Shown here: piece by piece, positions 26,065 to 34,923 of the stretch
Numbering within the stretch: position 1 is the stretch's first letter
Layout of the letters: each line of letters opens with the position of its first letter
Assembly: GCA_024707365.1 (NCBI GenBank)
Contig: JANPZV010000003.1
Span: 118,866-182,865, forward strand
DNA: 64,000 nt
Source of the DNA: Terricaulis sp.
Lineage (GTDB): Bacteria > Pseudomonadota > Alphaproteobacteria > Caulobacterales > Aquidulcibacteraceae
Direction: 5' to 3'
Notes under the pieces: generated by a model
Told to the model about the DNA's origin: nothing
Databases searched by the model: none
What the model saw: the letters and a program-made list of their open reading frames with translations, nothing else
Made by a program: the position numbers and the translations under genes

Positions 26065-27627
26065 ATGCTTTCTCGCAAGCAAGTGCTGATGGGCCTCTCC
26101 GCCATGCCGCTTGGCGCATGCGGGGGCAAGGCCGGCGCGGCGGTCGAGCCCGGCTGGGTGATCTCCGAAGCGGAGGCGATCGGCTGGCACCGCGCCAAGA
26201 ATGAGCATGGGCCTGCGCTTACCGGCACGGAGAGCTGGCGTCGCTTTATGGCGTTCATTGAGGAACGCCTGCGCGCCTATGGTTGCGTCGATATTGCGCG
26301 CGCGGCGTGGCCGTTCACACGTCGTTTTTCGAGCACTTGGCCCGATGCGTCGGGATGGTCGCTGACGTGCGAAGGCCGCGCCATTGAGGTGGCGAACTAC
26401 GCCGCCAACTGCGGCCTCACCGGCCCCGGCGGCGTCACCGCGCGTCTGGTGCTTTGGGATGATGACGCCCCGCCGGATGTCGATGGCAAGATCGTGGTGT
26501 ATCGGCCCGCGCCACGTGCTGATGTGCGCGATCCATTCGCCGATAGCGATTACGAGCGGATGACGCCATTTGATAGCTGGCCCGATGAGGGGCGGCCAGC
26601 GCCTCAAGCGCAGAACGCGACGCATTCGATCGCCGCGCCGGTTTGGGATGAGATGACGGCCTCGTCGAATTTTCTTACGGCCATGCGCGCGCGCAAGCCG
26701 GTCGGGGTTATCTTCGCGCTTAGCCTCAACCGCGCCGCCGCCGCCGGTTTATATACTTTTCGTGTGCCGACCCCATACGAGTTTCCCGCTGCATATCTGG
26801 ATCGGACAAACGGAGATACGCTCATTGCGGCTGCGCGCGCGGGCGCTTTTGCGACGCTGCGGGTTGAAGGCCGCGAAGAGCAAAGTGAAGCCTATCAACT
26901 CATCGCCTATCTGCCGGGCGCCGCCTACGGAACAGCGGATGATGAAATCATTCACGTGCGCACCCATACCGACGGCCCCTCTATCAGTCAGGATAATGGC
27001 GCGCTCGGGCTCTTGGCCTTGATCCGCTATATGGCGCACGTCCGCGATAGGCCGCGCACGCTGATGCTTGAGTTCGATTGCCGCCATTTCATGCCTGGCG
27101 CGGAAACGGCGTGGGCGCATGAGGATTATTTCCTGAAGCACCCGGAGGCCTATGCGCGCGTCCGCGCCCTTATCGCCATGGAGCATCTTGGCCAGATCGA
27201 TTACATAGAAGCGGGCGATGACATCCGCCCCTCTGGCCGATCGTTGCCGACATGGATTTATGCGTCCGCCAATGAGACAATGATCGCCGCCGCCTACCAG
27301 GCGGCGCGCGCAAACAATGTGCGCTCAGCCATTATTCGTTCGCCCGGCCGCATCGGCGCCAATGGCGCCACGCAGGGCCCATGGTATGGCATGTCGCGCT
27401 ATGGCGCGTTGCGCGGCTTGCCGAGTTTCGGCGTGCAGGGTGATCTTGGCGCATATTGGGCGCATAGCGCGGGGATTGATCGTTTTGATCCGCGCTCGTT
27501 CGTGCGGCAGGTCGCCATGTTTTGCGAGCTGACGGATTTTCTCATGCGCGCCGATCTCAGCGCGTTGCAGCCGGCGCCTGTCGATTTTCCCCAGCCGACA
27601 GCGTTCAGTTGGCGCGTTGGGCATTGA
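26065..27627 (+). CDS. Lipoprotein hydrolase, M28 peptidase-like
   Basis: 520 residues. Lipobox in MLSRKQVLMGLSAMPLGAC. The first half holds a PA-like region (VVYRPAPRADV...GVIFALSLN) and the second a metallopeptidase fold: HVRTHTDGPSISQDNGALGL resembles the HxD...DN metal ligands of M28, with EFDCRHFMPGAETAW and AMEHLGQIDY after it. M28 enzymes use two zincs and cleave N-terminal residues or amides. It starts 8 bases after the permease stop, so probably same operon. Exact reaction unknown. Confidence 0.65.
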   Translation: MLSRKQVLMGLSAMPLGACGGKAGAAVEPGWVISEAEAIGWHRAKNEHGPALTGTESWRRFMAFIEERLRAYGCVDIARAAWPFTRRFSSTWPDASGWSLTCEGRAIEVANYAANCGLTGPGGVTARLVLWDDDAPPDVDGKIVVYRPAPRADVRDPFADSDYERMTPFDSWPDEGRPAPQAQNATHSIAAPVWDEMTASSNFLTAMRARKPVGVIFALSLNRAAAAGLYTFRVPTPYEFPAAYLDRTNGDTLIAAARAGAFATLRVEGREEQSEAYQLIAYLPGAAYGTADDEIIHVRTHTDGPSISQDNGALGLLALIRYMAHVRDRPRTLMLEFDCRHFMPGAETAWAHEDYFLKHPEAYARVRALIAMEHLGQIDYIEAGDDIRPSGRSLPTWIYASANETMIAAAYQAARANNVRSAIIRSPGRIGANGATQGPWYGMSRYGALRGLPSFGVQGDLGAYWAHSAGIDRFDPRSFVRQVAMFCELTDFLMRADLSALQPAPVDFPQPTAFSWRVGH

Positions 27628-27663
27628 ATGCTGCGTGTGCCGATCGGCGGCTGTCAGCTGCAT

Positions 27664-28498
27664 TCATACACATGCACGCAAGCCCGAACGCATGTGGGCG
27701 ATAAGCTCCGCCTCTGCTTCGGTGGAGTAGATCGCGTGGATCGAATAGGAAAAAAGCTGGCGCATTCGGCACAAGATGTAGTTTTTTCTGCGCTATGAAT
27801 GGCTTTACGATGTTGGATCGGAAATAGCCGCAGCCGCCAACCTTCAAGAGATAATTCAGCGCCAGCGGCCCAAGCGAGCAGGACACCGCGGCGTTGCTCA
27901 GATGCGGGAAAGCCGCGCTCAAATTGTCATTGAATGGCGCGCCCCAATCGACATGGACATAATCCTCCGGCGAGGGTGATCGTTGTTTGGACGAGCTCAC
28001 CATCAACAGCTTCTCATCGGCCAGCAGCTCAATGGTAAGGCCTGGCTGGTTGGGCGGATCATAGGCGAGCGCCATGTCGAGCGAGCCGTCACGAACGCGC
28101 TCCATCAATTGCGCCAAGGGCGCGACCTCGACATTGAGCGCGAGCGTGGGGTGGTTGGCGTGCATCCAGATGAGCCAGTTGGAAAGCATCGGGCTCGCAA
28201 GGCTGAGTTCTCCGCCAATGCTGGCGATGTTCGCGCGCCCGGCCGGCAGCGCGACCCGCTGCCGCGCGCGCTCCCATGCCTGCACCAAAATGTTGGCGTC
28301 GCGCACGAACCGCTCACCCGCAGGCGTGAGCCGCGCGCCGGCCTTGTTGCGCACGAACAGCCGCCGCCCCAACTGCGCTTCCAGCACGCGGATGCGCGCG
28401 CTGATCGCGGTTTGCGTGAGGTGCAGGCGCTGGGCGGCGGCCACGAAGCTGCCGCTGACGGCGACCTCCAGGAAAGTGCGCGCGAGAGAGATGTCCAC
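27664..28498 (-). CDS. LysR-family regulator (frame break near the C terminus)
   Basis: About 278 residues from a GTG at 28498. The N-terminal winged helix is clear: ARTFLEVAVSGSFVAAAQRL, HLTQTAISARIRVLEAQLGR. The effector domain follows. As given the frame continues to 27605 with unrelated residues; removing one T from the T6 run near 27752 gives SYSIHAIYSTEAEAELIAHM and an ending RSGLRACV. It is divergent from the flavoprotein gene with a shared operator between them. Confidence 0.85.
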
Positions 28499-28500
28499 GG

Positions 28501-28530
28501 CGTTTATATAAAAAATATTGTAGATAAACG
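28501..28530. promoter_or_regulatory. Inverted repeat, probable LysR operator
   Basis: CGTTTAT (28501-28507) and ATAAACG (28524-28530) flank an AT-rich core, right at the LysR start and ahead of the divergent flavoprotein gene. LysR proteins typically bind such sites (T-N11-A inside). Confidence 0.5.
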
Positions 28531-28605
28531 GCAAGAGGATTCGTTTGTCTGCGCTTATCCGCCCATGACAGTGCTTACCCGCGCGCCAGCGGCCAGGGGG
28601 GATCA

Positions 28606-29844
28606 ATGGGCACGACCGAAACTTGCGACATCGCCATTATCGGGGCGGGGCCCTCCGGGGCCGTCTCGGCGGCGCTGCTGGCCGAGAAGGGCTGGTCCGT
28701 GCGCGTGTTTGAGCGCCAGCATTTCCCGCGCTTCTCGATTGGCGAAAGCATGCTTTGCCAAACCATGCAGCTGCTGGAAGATGTCGGGCTCTACGAGGAT
28801 ATCGCCGCGGCTGGCTTCCAATATAAAGACGGCGCCGCCTTCGCCTGGGGCGATCGCTATACCGACATCTACTTCCCAAACAAATCCGCGCCCGGCCAAG
28901 GCACGACCTTCCAGGTCCGGCGCGAGATATTCGATGACGTGCTGATCGGCGCGGCGCGCAAACGCGGCGCGCAGGTCAGCTTCGGCGATTCCGTGATCGC
29001 GTTCTCCAGTGACGCGGCGGGCGCGGTGCTTACCGTCCGTGACGAGCGCGGCGCGGAGAAAGAAGTTCGCGCGCGTTTTTGCCTTGATGGCTCTGGCTTT
29101 GGCCGCATCCTGCCGCGCCTGCTCAATCTCGAGCAGAGCTCGACGTTCGACAAGCGCCGCTCGGTGTTCCGCCACGTCTATGATCATGCAGACAACACCA
29201 GCTTCGACCGCAACAAAATTCTGGTCACCATAAATCCCGATGCGCCGCAGATTTGGTATTGGATGATCCCGCTGGCCGATGGGCTGACTTCGGTTGGCGT
29301 CGTCGGCCCCGACGCCGATATTGAAGCGGCCGGGGCCAATGCGGAGGAGCGCCTCGATACGCTGCTGCCGCGCGCGGCGCTGATGCATCGCGTGCTGGCG
29401 AAAGCGGAAAGCGCCCGCCCTGCGGGCGAGATCATTGGCTTTTCCGCCAACGTGAAATCGCTGAGCGGCCCAAGCTACGCTTTGCTGGGCAATGCGGCGG
29501 AATTTCTCGATCCGGTGTTTTCTTCCGGCGTCACCATCGCGATGAAGTCTGCGGTGCTGGCCGCGGGCCTGGTGGACCGCCAATTGCGGGGCGAGGCGGT
29601 GGATTGGGAAACGGAGTTTGCGGCTGAACTGAAGGTGGGCGTCGAGGCGTTCCGCGCCTGCGTCGCCGCATGGTACGATGGCAGCTTGCAACGCATCATC
29701 TTCGATCGTCCAATGGAGGACGCCAAGATGACCGCCTATCTCACCTCCGTGCTTGCCGGCTATGCGTGGGATAAATCCAACCCCTTTGTGCGAGAGCCCA
29801 CGCGCACGCTGCGCCTCATTCACGGATTTTGTGCGCAAGAATAG
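28606..29844 (+). CDS. FAD-dependent oxidoreductase, tryptophan-halogenase-like
   Basis: 412 residues. Rossmann start CDIAIIGAGPSGAVSAALLA, then FPRFSIGESML, a sequence typical of FAD-dependent halogenases and related monooxygenases, and IWYWMIPLADG near 228. I cannot confirm the halogenase Lys/Glu pair. It may hydroxylate or halogenate a small aromatic. It is divergent from lysR, which probably controls it, and is followed 11 bases later by a LysE-type exporter. Confidence 0.75.
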   Translation: MGTTETCDIAIIGAGPSGAVSAALLAEKGWSVRVFERQHFPRFSIGESMLCQTMQLLEDVGLYEDIAAAGFQYKDGAAFAWGDRYTDIYFPNKSAPGQGTTFQVRREIFDDVLIGAARKRGAQVSFGDSVIAFSSDAAGAVLTVRDERGAEKEVRARFCLDGSGFGRILPRLLNLEQSSTFDKRRSVFRHVYDHADNTSFDRNKILVTINPDAPQIWYWMIPLADGLTSVGVVGPDADIEAAGANAEERLDTLLPRAALMHRVLAKAESARPAGEIIGFSANVKSLSGPSYALLGNAAEFLDPVFSSGVTIAMKSAVLAAGLVDRQLRGEAVDWETEFAAELKVGVEAFRACVAAWYDGSLQRIIFDRPMEDAKMTAYLTSVLAGYAWDKSNPFVREPTRTLRLIHGFCAQE

Positions 29845-29855
29845 GCGGGACCTGC

Positions 29856-30449
29856 GTGACTGATCCCATCGCTTTCTTGTTGGCGTGTGTGGCCGTGCTG
29901 TTCGTGCCGGGGCCAACGAACACGCTGCTGGCCGCCTCCGGCGCCGCCAGCGGCGTGCGCCGCGCGCTGAAGCTGCCGCTCGCGGAACTGATCGGGTATT
30001 CCATCGCCATCTGGACGATGTCGCTGCTGATTTCGCCTTTCGTGCACCAATCATCGCTGCTTTCCAACGCGCTGCGCTTGGCCTGCGCGGGGTATCTGAT
30101 CTGGTCGGCGATCCATCTGTGGCGCGAGGGCGCGGACGCGCTGGCCAGCAGCGAGCCGATCAGCTTCATGCGTATCTTGATCGTGACGCTGCTCAACCCG
30201 AAGGGCGCATTGTTCGCCTTCGTGATCATCCCGCATTTGGGCGCGCGCGATTTCGCGGCGGCTTGGCCCTACTTGGCGGCGCACGCCTGCATCACCGTGG
30301 CGGCTTCGCTATTCTGGATTGGCCTTGGCGCGCTGGTCGGCAAAGGCGTGCGCGCGCATGCGGGCGCCGGGGTGATACGGCGCGTGGGCGCCTCCGCGCT
30401 TGGGGTGTTTGCGATCCTGCTGACAAGCGCGACGCTGCGTGCAGGCTAG
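29856..30449 (+). CDS. LysE/RhtB-family exporter
   Basis: 197 residues, about six helices. The N-terminal VLFVPGPTNTLLAASGAASG is the family's signature (PGPxxxxxxxxG). Members export amino acids or homoserine lactones. The GTG at 29856 was chosen as the start after GGCGGGACC. Likely same transcript as the flavoprotein. Confidence 0.8.
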   Translation: MTDPIAFLLACVAVLFVPGPTNTLLAASGAASGVRRALKLPLAELIGYSIAIWTMSLLISPFVHQSSLLSNALRLACAGYLIWSAIHLWREGADALASSEPISFMRILIVTLLNPKGALFAFVIIPHLGARDFAAAWPYLAAHACITVAASLFWIGLGALVGKGVRAHAGAGVIRRVGASALGVFAILLTSATLRAG

Positions 30450-30547
30450 GCGCGATGCGCCCGCCCACGGCAAGCGCCGCCCCGCCGCGGCCGATCTCGA
30501 ACGGCGGCGCAGCGCGCTGCGCAAGCTGCTAAGGTCAGCGCATCGTG

Positions 30548-31270
30548 ATGGATGCTTCGATTCTCGCCGCCAATCTCGCCCATGTGCGCGAACGCATGGT
30601 TTCAGCCTGCGCCCGCGCCGGACGAGATTCGAACGCGGTGCGGCTCATTGCCGTCACGAAAACCCATCCGGCGTCGCTGGTCCGCGCCGCCTATGCGGCG
30701 GGCTTGCGCGAGATCGGAGAAAATAAGGTCCAAGAGGCGCGCGAGAAGCAGGCGGCGCTTAGCGATCTCGCGTTGCGCTGGCATGTCATCGGCCATTTGC
30801 AGACCAATAAGGCCAAATATGTCGCCCGCTTTGCGCACGCGTTCCATGCGCTCGATTCGCTGCGCCTGGCGGCCGCGCTCGATCATCGGCTTGAGCTCGA
30901 AGGGCGCGAGCTTGACGTCTATGTGCAGGTGAACACGTCAGGCGAAGCAAGCAAGTTCGGCATCGCCCCGGAGGAGGCGCCGGCTTTTGCCGAGGCTCTG
31001 GCGCCGTTCACGCGGCTCAAGCCGAAGGGGCTTATGACGCTGGCCTTGTTTTCCAAGCATGAGGCCGGCGTGCGCGCTTGTTTTCAGCGCCTGCGCGATG
31101 TCCGGGACGATCTCTGTTTGCGCGGCTTTGCAGGCATGGCCGAGCTCTCGATGGGGATGTCGGGCGATTTTGAGATCGCGATCGAAGAGGGCGCAAGCAT
31201 TGTGCGCGTCGGCCAGGCGCTGTTTGGCCCGCGCGCACTGCCCGATGCGCATTATTGGCCAGGGGGCTAA
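30548..31270 (+). CDS. yggS: YggS/PROSC-type PLP homeostasis protein
   Basis: 240 residues. It binds pyridoxal phosphate through the Lys in LIAVTKTHP, followed by REIGENKVQEAREK and HVIGHLQTNKAKY. The C-terminal part has MAELSMGMSGDFEIAIEEGA. Family members balance free PLP rather than acting as racemases. It overlaps the stop of the convergent redoxin gene. Confidence 0.93.
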   Translation: MDASILAANLAHVRERMVSACARAGRDSNAVRLIAVTKTHPASLVRAAYAAGLREIGENKVQEAREKQAALSDLALRWHVIGHLQTNKAKYVARFAHAFHALDSLRLAAALDHRLELEGRELDVYVQVNTSGEASKFGIAPEEAPAFAEALAPFTRLKPKGLMTLALFSKHEAGVRACFQRLRDVRDDLCLRGFAGMAELSMGMSGDFEIAIEEGASIVRVGQALFGPRALPDAHYWPGG

Positions 31271-31797
31271 TCGCAGGCGCCGCCGGGCCTGCATACAGCC
31301 CCTTGGTCCTCGGCCGCTTGAGCCGCGCCGCCCATTTCCCCAATCAGCGCCATGATTTCCGCACCCAATTGAAGGTCGGGTAAATGGCCGAAGGCTTGGC
31401 GGCGCAAGCGGCCCTCCCGGTCGATCAGGAGCGTCGTCGGCGTGCCTTGCATGGCGTAGGCGCGCATGGTGCGCGGAATTCCGCCGCCATCGGGCATATC
31501 GACACCCACAGGAAAGCCGATCCGATATTCGTGCAGAAACGCCTTGAGCGCGTTGGGGTTCATCGCGTCGTGATGCTCAAACACCGTATGCAGGCCAATG
31601 ACGGCGATGTCCTCGGCGCGGAACGTCTGCGCCACGCGCTGCGCTTGAGGCAGGCCGTGGCTGACGCATCCAGGGCAAAGCATCTGAAAAGCGCACGCCA
31701 TCACGACACGGCCGCGCAACGCCGCCAGCGTCAGCGGGGTTTCGGTGTTGAACCATTGCGCGATGCGCCATTCCGGCGCGGCTCTCAGTGGCGGCAT
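31267..31797 (-). CDS. Thioredoxin-fold redoxin (CPGC)
   Basis: 176 residues without a signal peptide. ACAFQMLCPGCVSHGLPQAQ carries a CPGC active site; TPTTLLIDREGRLRRQ has the cis-proline. AhpC/TSA-TlpA-like. It is the last of three genes (MarR, glutaredoxin-like, redoxin) on the minus strand, so it may be part of a redox-responsive set. Confidence 0.75.
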   Translation of the reverse strand: MPPLRAAPEWRIAQWFNTETPLTLAALRGRVVMACAFQMLCPGCVSHGLPQAQRVAQTFRAEDIAVIGLHTVFEHHDAMNPNALKAFLHEYRIGFPVGVDMPDGGGIPRTMRAYAMQGTPTTLLIDREGRLRRQAFGHLPDLQLGAEIMALIGEMGGAAQAAEDQGAVCRPGGACD

Positions 31798-31854
31798 GTC
31801 GGTTCTCCTAAGTGAAGGATCGGCGCGGCGGCGGCGCAGCGCCGATCCCTGTTG

Positions 31855-32097
31855 TCAGCCGCCTTTTACGTCGGCCATGGAGGCGCCGAAATTGATGTGG
31901 AACGGGGAGCCGCCAATGACGAACGCAGGCACGGAAACAACGCCCGCGCGCTCGGCCTCGGCGATGCGCTGAGGCGTCTCTGCAAAATTGACGATCTCCA
32001 CGTCATATCTTTGCGGATCGAGCGCGCCCGCCAATTGCTGTTCGGCCGAAACGCACACGGGGCATCCCGCATGATAGAAGATGGCTTTGGTTTTCAT
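31855..32097 (-). CDS. Glutaredoxin-like protein (CPVC)
   Basis: 80 residues. KTKAIFYHAGCPVCVSAEQQ holds a CxxC; VVSVPAFVIGG supplies the cis-proline loop. A GGAG lies 7 bases ahead of the ATG. It lies between MarR and the redoxin. Probably reduces thiols in the cytoplasm. Confidence 0.78.
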   Translation of the reverse strand: MKTKAIFYHAGCPVCVSAEQQLAGALDPQRYDVEIVNFAETPQRIAEAERAGVVSVPAFVIGGSPFHINFGASMADVKGG

Positions 32098-32166
32098 GTT
32101 AGGACTCCTATATATATTGCGCGAAATCAGGCGCCGCGCGCGCCAGCGGAGGCGGCTCCGCATTGC

Positions 32167-32736
32167 TCAGGCGGCGTGCGCCTCCTGGTGTTCGGGGCAA
32201 TCGATGCGCAAATCGCCTTCGCCAAGCGCGGCGCCGATCAGGCGGCAATGGTGCGGGCGCGCCGCGCCAGGGTGCGCGTTCTCAGCGAAAAACTGGCAGG
32301 AAAGACACATGCGCTGCCGCGACACCGCGCCTTGGCGCTCAAGCGCGGCGATGGCGCGCACAACGATGCCCATCAGCGCCGCCTGATCCTTCGGCGAAAG
32401 CGTATCGATCACGCGCGCGAAGCCATCGGGCCAGCGTTTCGCCAGCGCGCGCCCCTTGCGCGAAAGCCGCAGCAGCGTCGCGCGCTTATCTGTCGGATCG
32501 GCGTAGCGCTCGATCAGGCCTTTCCGGTCGAGCGCGGCCAGCGCATCGCTGGCGGTGGCCTGGCTGACATGAATTTGCGCGGCCAGCGCGCCAACGCGCA
32601 TGCCTTCGGCGCGCTGCGCCAGCGTGGTGAGGATGTCGCCCTGGGTGGGGGTCAATCCCTGCGCTTCGCCCGCGCGCCATTCATCCTGGCGGGCGAGCGC
32701 GGCGAGGCGGGCAAGGCCAAGGGCGAGCTGCATCAC
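32167..32736 (-). CDS. MarR-family regulator with C-terminal Cys cluster
   Basis: 189 residues. The winged helix is MRVGALAAQIHVSQATASDA with LAALDRKGLIERYADPTDKR (wing). After residue ~140 there is an extension with RMCLSCQFF, HHCRLIG and DCPEH: four cysteines plus histidines, suitable for a metal or for redox sensing. It leads two thioredoxin-fold genes, so it probably senses oxidants or metals and controls them. Confidence 0.82.
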   Translation of the reverse strand: MMQLALGLARLAALARQDEWRAGEAQGLTPTQGDILTTLAQRAEGMRVGALAAQIHVSQATASDALAALDRKGLIERYADPTDKRATLLRLSRKGRALAKRWPDGFARVIDTLSPKDQAALMGIVVRAIAALERQGAVSRQRMCLSCQFFAENAHPGAARPHHCRLIGAALGEGDLRIDCPEHQEAHAA

Positions 32737-32793
32737 GCTATTATATAGGATACCGATGCAATATTCAAGCCGCGTTGATGAACGCGCTCGGCC

Positions 32794-33771
32794 TCACTTT
32801 TTTGGTTCGACATGGCCGCCAAAGCCCAGGCGCATGGCGGAAAGCAGCTTGTTGCCGAACGCGCCCGGCTGGCGTGAGCGGAAGCGCGCAAACAGCGCGG
32901 CGGCCAGCACGTCAGCCGGCACGCTTTCCTCGATCGCCGCTTCAAGCGTCCAGCGTCCTTCGCCGCTATCTTCGACCGAGCCGCTGAACGCGGCGAGGTC
33001 GCCATCCTTGGCGAGCGCCGAGGCGGTGATGTCGAGCAGCCATGAGGTGATGACGCTGCCGCGCCGCCAGACTTCGGCGACATCGGCAAGATTGAGATCG
33101 TAGCGTTCATCTTCCGGCAAATGCGCCGCGTTGCGGCCTTCGAGGATGGCGAAGCCTTCGGAGTAAGCGGCCATCATGCCGTATTCGATGCCATTGTGGA
33201 TCATCTTGACGAAATGCCCCGCGCCGCTGGGGCCTGCGTGGAAATAGCCGCGCTCGACGCTTGCATCCGCCGAAGCATCGCGTTCAGTGCGCGGGATGTC
33301 GCCGATGCCGGGCGCGAGCGTGGCGAAGATCGGGTCGAGCCGATCATAGGCGGCCTTATCGCCGCCGACCATCAGGCAGAACCCGCGCGCCTGGCCCCAG
33401 ACCCCGCCGGAGGTGCCGACATCAAGATACGCGATCTGTTTCTCCGCCAGCGTTTTGGCGCGGCGGATGTCATCCCGATAATAAGTGTTGCCGCCATCGA
33501 TGATGACGTCGCCGGGCGAGAGCAGCGTGCTAAGGCGCGTGATGGTGTCTTCGGTGGGCGCGCCCGCCGGCAGCATCACCCAAACCGCGCGCGGGGCCGA
33601 AAGCGCAGCGACCTGAGCCTCGAGACTCTCTGCGCCGATTGCGCCGTCTTGCGCGAGGGCGGCGATATTGGCGGGGCTGACATCATACACAACGCAGCTG
33701 TGCCCGCCCGCTATCAGCCGGCGCGAAATGCCGGCGCCCATCCGTCCAAGCCCGATCACGCCAATCTGCAT
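32794..33771 (-). CDS. gnd: 6-phosphogluconate dehydrogenase, short NAD-type
   Basis: 325 residues, the short form (about 300-330, against ~470 in E. coli Gnd). Rossmann MQIGVIGLGRMGAGISRRLI, then IIDGGNTYYRDDIRRAK, TSGGVWGQARGFCLMVGGD and GAGHFVKMIHNGIEYGMM with the catalytic Lys and Asn. It decarboxylates 6-phosphogluconate to ribulose 5-phosphate; rpiA lies 10 kb to the right. Confidence 0.9.
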   Translation of the reverse strand: MQIGVIGLGRMGAGISRRLIAGGHSCVVYDVSPANIAALAQDGAIGAESLEAQVAALSAPRAVWVMLPAGAPTEDTITRLSTLLSPGDVIIDGGNTYYRDDIRRAKTLAEKQIAYLDVGTSGGVWGQARGFCLMVGGDKAAYDRLDPIFATLAPGIGDIPRTERDASADASVERGYFHAGPSGAGHFVKMIHNGIEYGMMAAYSEGFAILEGRNAAHLPEDERYDLNLADVAEVWRRGSVITSWLLDITASALAKDGDLAAFSGSVEDSGEGRWTLEAAIEESVPADVLAAALFARFRSRQPGAFGNKLLSAMRLGFGGHVEPKK

Positions 33772-33815
33772 CGCAGCCTCATTTGCTCATCGTCGGCGCG
33801 CCCAAGCACGCGGGA

Positions 33816-34157
33816 TTATTCGTCGATCGGCACGTCGTTTTTCTCCACCCGATCGCGGTAAAGCGCGGCGCGCACCAGCAGGATCAGCGTCACCGGCGTG
33901 GTGATGGTGGTAAAGACGCCGATCAGGATTTCATGCAGGATCGGGCGCGTCTCCAGCACCGAAAAGCAGATCATCGAGCCGATGAGGATGAGGCCCGTGC
34001 CGATCGTGGCTCCCAAGGTTGGCGCGTGCACGCGATCATAGAAGCGCTTAAAGCGCATGAGGCCAATCGCGCCGATCAGCGTGATCGCCGCGCCGCCGAG
34101 CATGCACAGCGACACCAGAATGGCCGCCCAGGGCGGCAGATCGGTTTCGGCGATCAT
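33816..34157 (-). CDS. mrpG: Mrp antiporter subunit G
   Basis: 113 residues, three helices: MLGGAAITLIGAIGLMRFKR, FYDRVHAPTLGATIGTGLIL. The RFxDxYxRxHAxT segment is the MrpG mark. Last gene of the mrp operon, overlapping mrpF. Part of the large Na+/H+ antiporter complex in the inner membrane. Confidence 0.93.
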   Translation of the reverse strand: MIAETDLPPWAAILVSLCMLGGAAITLIGAIGLMRFKRFYDRVHAPTLGATIGTGLILIGSMICFSVLETRPILHEILIGVFTTITTPVTLILLVRAALYRDRVEKNDVPIDE

Positions 34158-34438
34158 TCGATCACTTCCCCGCGCATCAGGAATTTGGAGAGCGCCACGG
34201 TGGCGCCAAAGCCGGCCAGCGCGATCACGAGCGCGGCCTCAAAATAAACCGCGCTGCCGGTGCGCACGCCGAACGTCAAAATCATCAGCATGGCCGCGAC
34301 ATTGAGCGTATCGAGCCCCAGCACGCGGTCTTGCGCGCGCGGGCCTCTCAGCATGCGCAGCACGGCGAGCCCCATGGCGCCCGCGATCATCGCTTGGGCC
34401 GCCAGCAGCGACCAGTGCAGGATGAGGGCGCTGCTCAT
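34154..34438 (-). CDS. mrpF: Mrp antiporter subunit F
   Basis: 94 residues, three helices. LRMLRGPRAQDRVLGLDTLN is the MrpF signature. Overlaps mrpE and mrpG by ATGA. Confidence 0.93.
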   Translation of the reverse strand: MSSALILHWSLLAAQAMIAGAMGLAVLRMLRGPRAQDRVLGLDTLNVAAMLMILTFGVRTGSAVYFEAALVIALAGFGATVALSKFLMRGEVIE

Positions 34439-34923
34439 TCAAAAATCTCCATCAAGCGGCGTTCGTAGCGATCCTTGATCAGCGTCACCCAATATTCGGG
34501 CTCAACCAGATCAAGCACATGCAGCAGCATTTTTTGCCGGCGTGAATCATACTGCACCCAAAGCGTGCCGGGCGTGCTGGTGATGATGACGGCGAGAATG
34601 GCGAGGCCGTTTGGGTCCGTCATGGTGAGCGGAATTTGCACAAATCCCGAAACGCGCTCGCGCCGCCGGCCCGCCAGAATGATCGTGCCCACGGCGAAAT
34701 TGGAGCGGGTGATGTCAAACAGCACGATCGCCAAAAGGCGCACGATCGACACCACATTGCCGACAATCACCCGCGGCCGCTCCAGCGCGCCATAGGCGAG
34801 CGGCGCCAGAAAGGAAAGCAGCACCCCGCTCGCCAGCACCGCGGGCGTCACGCTGTTGTTGAGCAGCACCCAGATCGCCAGCAGCGCCAGCGACATCAAG
34901 GGATAAGGCATGATCCGCTTCAT
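34435..34923 (-). CDS. mrpE: Mrp antiporter subunit E
   Basis: 162 residues. Starts [40 protein letters not shown] and LHVLDLVEPEYWVTLIKDRY are typical of MrpE. I chose the ATG at 34923 because it overlaps the mrpD stop; an in-frame ATG 87 bases upstream lies inside mrpD. Confidence 0.92.
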   Translation of the reverse strand: MKRIMPYPLMSLALLAIWVLLNNSVTPAVLASGVLLSFLAPLAYGALERPRVIVGNVVSIVRLLAIVLFDITRSNFAVGTIILAGRRRERVSGFVQIPLTMTDPNGLAILAVIITSTPGTLWVQYDSRRQKMLLHVLDLVEPEYWVTLIKDRYERRLMEIFE

